A stretch of DNA of 8,005 nucleotides, from positions 1-8,005 of the forward strand of contig DAOWCB010000051.1 in NCBI GenBank assembly GCA_030633795.1, read 5' to 3'. Source of the stretch: Candidatus Aminicenantota bacterium. Its GTDB lineage: Bacteria > Acidobacteriota > Aminicenantia > Aminicenantales > Aminicenantaceae. Below the pieces are notes generated by a model. That model saw only the letters and a list, made by a program, of their open reading frames with translations, ran no database searches and was not told the origin of the DNA. Of the stretch, positions 4,976 to 8,005 are shown piece by piece. The position numbers and the translations under genes were made by a program. The stretch's first letter is position 1. Every line of letters begins with the position of its first letter.

Positions 4976-6342
4976 TCATCCGGATCTTCGGCTCCCACAC
5001 ACAACCTTATCATCTGGGGCGGGATGTCTGCCAGTTGGCGGGCTTCCTCTCCTTGTTGAAGGTGAGTGGAGATGGCAGGTATGGTCGCTATGCTCTTGAT
5101 CCGGCCCATATCGCCCGCCCTGTAAATTATCTGCAAACGATCAAACACACGCCTGGCATTTGTTGGAGATCCTTCCACCCGAAAGCTCATCAAATGCCCG
5201 TAGCGGTTGACTTCAGTCCCATTCTCACCTTCAGAATCCACGAGTTTCATATATTGTTTTGCCAGTCCGTGGTATGGGAACTGAGGGATTCCAAGGAAGT
5301 CGACCTGATACACTTTGGGATGATGACTCAAGAAATCGGCGACTTTTTGGCAGTTTTGACTGACCAGGTCCATTTTAGAACGCAGTGTTCGCAAATCGTT
5401 AAGGGCGAACATTGCATTGACAGGAGACGCTGCCGGCCCGGTGTCCCGGAAAGGCAAAAATTTTACGTATTCGGCGAAGCTTTCTTTGAATAACGGATTA
5501 TCGTTTTTAATTTTTGTGACGATAGGATTTTGACTGATCAAAGCACCTCCGATAGCAAGACCCCCAGAAGTAATCGACTTGGTCAGGGAATGGATCACGA
5601 TATCTGCTCCGTATGCGATCGGGCGCATTAAGGCTGGCGTAGCACAGGTCGAATCGATAATGAACGGCATTTCCCACGCGTGAGCCAAGTCCGCCAAAGC
5701 TTTGATATTACAGAAAGCCTGCTGGGGATTGCTTGGTGCTTCGGCGTACAGGAACCGCGTGTTTTCGTCGATCTTTGCTTTCCATTCTTCCAAATCTTCG
5801 GGATGGGTGACCCAGCGGACTTCGATCCCTCTCTCCAGCATTTTTCTTACGGAAAAATGCTGATAGGTTCCGCCATAGATCTGGATCGAGGAGACAAAAT
5901 TGATTTTTTCAGGCCCGTCCTTTTGTTTGGCCAAAAAGGGATCGACAGCAAGCATGATTGCAGACATCCCGGAGGCTGTTACGAGACATGACGTCTCACA
6001 ACCGGTTTTGTATCCCTCGAGAAGAGCAAGAACCCATTCCAGATAATAAGTGGTGGGATTGGCAAATCGTGTGTAACACCATGTAGGAATGAGATAAGCC
6101 AGAGCTGCTTCCATCTCGTCTGAATCTCTGTAGGCTTGAGCAGCAGCCAGATAGACCGGCTCGATGACTGCGCCTTGATTCTGCTCCAGGGCCTCTTCCA
6201 CTGTGTACAGACCATGTACGGCTATCGTATCGAACTTGAGCTTTTTAACTCGTTCGAGCTGCTTTTTTTTCTTCTCCAGGTTTTTTTTTGCCTCTTCTAT
6301 GTATTTTTTGACACCAGGCCCGTATTCCGCTCCGTCAGACAT
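4939..6342 (-). CDS. Cys/Met-metabolism PLP-dependent enzyme (trans-sulfuration family)
   Basis: A 467-aa fold-type I PLP enzyme of the family containing O-acetylhomoserine sulfhydrylase, cystathionine beta- and gamma-lyases and methionine gamma-lyase. Visible marks are YTRFANPT (90-97; Tyr90 and Arg92 bind the cofactor phosphate across the dimer), TASGMSA (122-128), IYGGTY (155-160), IIDSTCATP with Asp230, and the Schiff-base Lys255 in HSLTKS. IPAISTH (421-427) and RLCVGAED with the substrate-carboxylate Arg446 complete the site. The post-lysine segment reads TSGGLAIGG instead of the usual GHGxxIGG, so it is a divergent member and the reaction (sulfhydrylase or lyase) cannot be assigned. Residues 11-37 form a Lys/Glu-rich, probably helical extension absent from typical members. 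GAGAGG lies upstream of ATG 6342, which overlaps the preceding stop as ATGTCTGA. The C-terminus matches the family end. Confidence 0.9.
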   Translation of the reverse strand: MSDGAEYGPGVKKYIEEAKKNLEKKKKQLERVKKLKFDTIAVHGLYTVEEALEQNQGAVIEPVYLAAAQAYRDSDEMEAALAYLIPTWCYTRFANPTTYYLEWVLALLEGYKTGCETSCLVTASGMSAIMLAVDPFLAKQKDGPEKINFVSSIQIYGGTYQHFSVRKMLERGIEVRWVTHPEDLEEWKAKIDENTRFLYAEAPSNPQQAFCNIKALADLAHAWEMPFIIDSTCATPALMRPIAYGADIVIHSLTKSITSGGLAIGGALISQNPIVTKIKNDNPLFKESFAEYVKFLPFRDTGPAASPVNAMFALNDLRTLRSKMDLVSQNCQKVADFLSHHPKVYQVDFLGIPQFPYHGLAKQYMKLVDSEGENGTEVNRYGHLMSFRVEGSPTNARRVFDRLQIIYRAGDMGRIKSIATIPAISTHLQQGEEARQLADIPPQMIRLCVGAEDPDDLIADLDQALNI

Positions 6343-7630
6343 GTTTTCCTCTCTCCCAATCCGGTTGGCCTTTCGGCCTTTCCCCTGCTTTGTATCTTTC
6401 GATTGTCCGGCGCAATCTTTTTACGCCTTCGATAATCTCTTCTCTGGTTGGAAAAGAAAAGTTGATCCGCATTGTGTTGTACATACGGAGTCCTTTCGGA
6501 TAACAAACCTCGCCCGGGACAAAGGCCACCATTTCTTCGATGGCCAAGTAAAAGATATCCAGCGTGTTCAACTCTTCAGGAACCGTTATCCATAGGAAGA
6601 GTCCTCCTTCCGGTTTTGTCCATTTCACTCCCGTTTCTTCAGGGAAATTTTCTTCCATGGCCCCAAGAAAAAAATTGAGCTTTTCTGCATAATAAGCTTT
6701 GGCTTTTTGAAAATGGGCATCCAGATCGTATTCTCGCAGGAAAGCCGTGCAGATGTCTTGGTTCAGTTTGGGAGTGTTGAGGATGTTTGATCCCTTGATG
6801 AAAGTAAATTTTTTAATAATGTCTGGAGGGCCGATGTTGAACCCGACTCGAATCCCTGGACAGAGAATTTTAGAAAATGTATAGAGTCCGATCACATTTC
6901 CTTGGTTTTTGTCCAGCGAATAGATGGAGGGGAGATGTTCTCCCTTGTAACGCAGTTCTCTGTATGGACTGTCCTCCACGATAGGAATTTTGTATCTTTT
7001 GCCCAGCTCAAGAATTGCCAGTCTTTTTTCCAAACTCATTGTTATGCCAGAAGGATTCTGAAAGTCAGGGACCAAGTAGATGAATTTGGGCTGCTTTCCC
7101 TTGTCTAACAGGTCCTGGATTCCCTTATCCATGCCTTCCACATCCGATCCATCTTCCTGGATATCTAGGGCAAGATATTTGGCGTCTTCCAGTTCGAATG
7201 CAGCCAGCGCACCCCCAAAAGTTGGGAGGTCGATAACAACAAGATCTTGTGTGTCGAGAAACAGCCTTCCCATAAGATCCAATCCATGTTGACCGGATGA
7301 AGTGATCATGATGTTTTCCGGTTCGATAAAGATATTATCTGTCTTGAGATATTCGATGACCGCTGCAATCAGGTCATTTTCGCCTGGGATTGGAGAGTAT
7401 TGAAGGACAGATTCATAATTTTCTTTGATGGCTCTTTCTGCGGCCCGTTGAATTAGATCTACCGGAAAAATATCACTTGATGGAAGTCCTCCGGCAAAGG
7501 AGATGATTTCCGGATCCTTCAAGTACCGGAGCATTTTTCCGATGACATATCCTTCAAAATCTTTCATGGTAGTGGCGAATAGATTTTTCACAGATTTATC
7601 CTGTCTTTGCTGAGTAGCGGTCGGGGGCAT
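6335..7630 (-). CDS. PLP-dependent class I/II aminotransferase (LysN/2-aminoadipate type)
   Basis: A 431-aa fold-type I aminotransferase resembling 2-aminoadipate transaminase LysN and the catalytic domain of MocR regulators, but with no GntR DNA-binding domain. Seen: ISFAGGLPSSDIFP (43-56), QYSPIPGENDL (77-87), ITSSGQHGLDL (109-119), PDFQNPSG with Asn192, VEDSPYRELRY with Asp220 and Tyr223, TFSK with the Schiff-base Lys254, Arg261, KPEGGLFLW (339-347), and MRINFSFP with the substrate-carboxylate Arg388. It should transfer an amino group between an amino acid and a 2-oxo acid; the substrate is unknown. ATG 7630 is chosen, with a TTG at 7633 as alternative; both give the roughly 40 residues expected before the FAGGLP motif. 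The start lies inside the cupin gene (35-base overlap) with only a weak GGAC upstream, so translation is probably coupled. Its stop overlaps the next start by 8 bases. Confidence 0.93.
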   Translation of the reverse strand: MPPTATQQRQDKSVKNLFATTMKDFEGYVIGKMLRYLKDPEIISFAGGLPSSDIFPVDLIQRAAERAIKENYESVLQYSPIPGENDLIAAVIEYLKTDNIFIEPENIMITSSGQHGLDLMGRLFLDTQDLVVIDLPTFGGALAAFELEDAKYLALDIQEDGSDVEGMDKGIQDLLDKGKQPKFIYLVPDFQNPSGITMSLEKRLAILELGKRYKIPIVEDSPYRELRYKGEHLPSIYSLDKNQGNVIGLYTFSKILCPGIRVGFNIGPPDIIKKFTFIKGSNILNTPKLNQDICTAFLREYDLDAHFQKAKAYYAEKLNFFLGAMEENFPEETGVKWTKPEGGLFLWITVPEELNTLDIFYLAIEEMVAFVPGEVCYPKGLRMYNTMRINFSFPTREEIIEGVKRLRRTIERYKAGERPKGQPDWERGKHV

Positions 7631-7958
7631 CAAAAATGTCCATGACCTGGACTCGACTGAGGAATGTTGCCGAATGTTCCACTCCTTCGGGGATATAATA
7701 CCAGTCTCCCTTTCGATATATCTTTGTTTCTCCTCCGATAGTCAACGACATCTCTCCCTCAAACACCACTCCCCACTGGCTATTGTGGGAGTGAGGAGGA
7801 ACTTTGCCCACAGGTTGGATGTCAAAAAAAACTATCTGTTTGTCGGTACTCTGGAAAAGCCAACCCCTGACTCCCTCCAGCGGGATTTCGATTTCCGGGA
7901 GATCCCTTATCATTTCTGGATAGGGTGTACCCTCCCATTGATTCATTAATTCTTTCAT
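7596..7958 (-). CDS. Small single-domain cupin
   Basis: A 120-aa protein with one cupin barrel. Motif 1 is GKVPPHSHNSQWGVVFEGE (51-69), with metal-ligand candidates His56, His58 and Gln61. Motif 2 is GDWYYIPEGVEH (84-95), with His95. Gln in place of the usual Glu in motif 1 is common in this superfamily. Such proteins act as isomerases, dioxygenases or sugar/ligand-binding subunits, and no specific reaction can be read here. ATG 7958 follows AAGGA at a seven-base spacing; a second Met at codon 5 is a less likely start. It begins nine bases after the stop of the probable dehydrogenase gene and overlaps the aminotransferase gene by 35 bases, so it belongs to the same operon and may act on, or stabilise, an intermediate of that pathway. 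Confidence 0.88.
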   Translation of the reverse strand: MKELMNQWEGTPYPEMIRDLPEIEIPLEGVRGWLFQSTDKQIVFFDIQPVGKVPPHSHNSQWGVVFEGEMSLTIGGETKIYRKGDWYYIPEGVEHSATFLSRVQVMDIFDAPDRYSAKTG

Positions 7959-7967
7959 TTTTTTTCC

Positions 7968-8005
7968 TTAAAAAATGGCTTTGACAAAACCTCCGTCCAC
8001 TTGAA
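7968..8005 (-). CDS. C-terminal end of a probable short-chain dehydrogenase (partial)
   Basis: Only the last 11 codons are in the window (frame starting at 8003): QVDGGFVKAIF followed by TAA at 7970-7968. The VDGG signature near the C-terminus is the usual ending of classical SDR-family NAD(P)-dependent oxidoreductases, and the other two frames show no stop or family pattern. The start and active site lie outside the window. Nine bases separate its stop from the cupin start, and the cupin ribosome site sits in that gap, so the two are very likely co-transcribed. The call rests on a very short motif. Confidence 0.55.
   Translation of the reverse strand, partial: QVDGGFVKAIF

Overview
This is a bacterial chromosomal window of moderate GC content (mid-40s percent by eye). 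It holds nine complete genes and one gene fragment. Two of the genes, murA and murB, encode the first two steps of peptidoglycan precursor synthesis, so the host is a walled bacterium. The rest of the core set (HIT nucleotide hydrolase, UPF0173 metallo-hydrolase, NYN/YacP-like protein, DUF2520 Rossmann protein) is too widespread to fix a phylum. I see no rRNA, tRNA, CRISPR array, phage gene or intact insertion sequence.

Layout. At the left edge (1-101) a short intergenic stretch holds a strong sigma-54-type -24/-12 element facing left out of the window, and a sigma-70-type promoter facing right that ends six bases before the murB start codon. murB (102-1046, +) is the only rightward gene. All other genes run leftward. 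Group A is murA, hinT-like, UPF0173 hydrolase, NYN protein and DUF2520 protein (4771 down to 1012). They are spaced by 45, 45 and 63 bases, then an 8-base overlap, and the last gene runs 35 bases into the 3' end of murB. Group B (8005 down to 4939) is the end of a probable short-chain dehydrogenase, a small cupin, a class I/II aminotransferase and a Cys/Met-metabolism PLP enzyme. These genes are separated by 9 bases, then overlap by 35 and 8 bases, so they read as one tightly coupled operon. A 167-base gap (4772-4938) separates the groups. It holds the murA promoter, a spaced repeat of a small dyad, and unexplained open frames.

How the genes work together. MurA makes UDP-GlcNAc-enolpyruvate and MurB reduces it to UDP-MurNAc. 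The two genes lie on opposite strands, yet both have a TTGRAT-N17-TAGAATG promoter abutting the start codon and lack a Shine-Dalgarno sequence, whereas most other genes here have good ones. I read both as leaderless transcripts. Group B looks like an uncharacterised amino-acid pathway: two fold-type I PLP enzymes made in coupled translation with a cupin and a probable NAD(P)-dependent dehydrogenase. The substrate cannot be read from the sequence.
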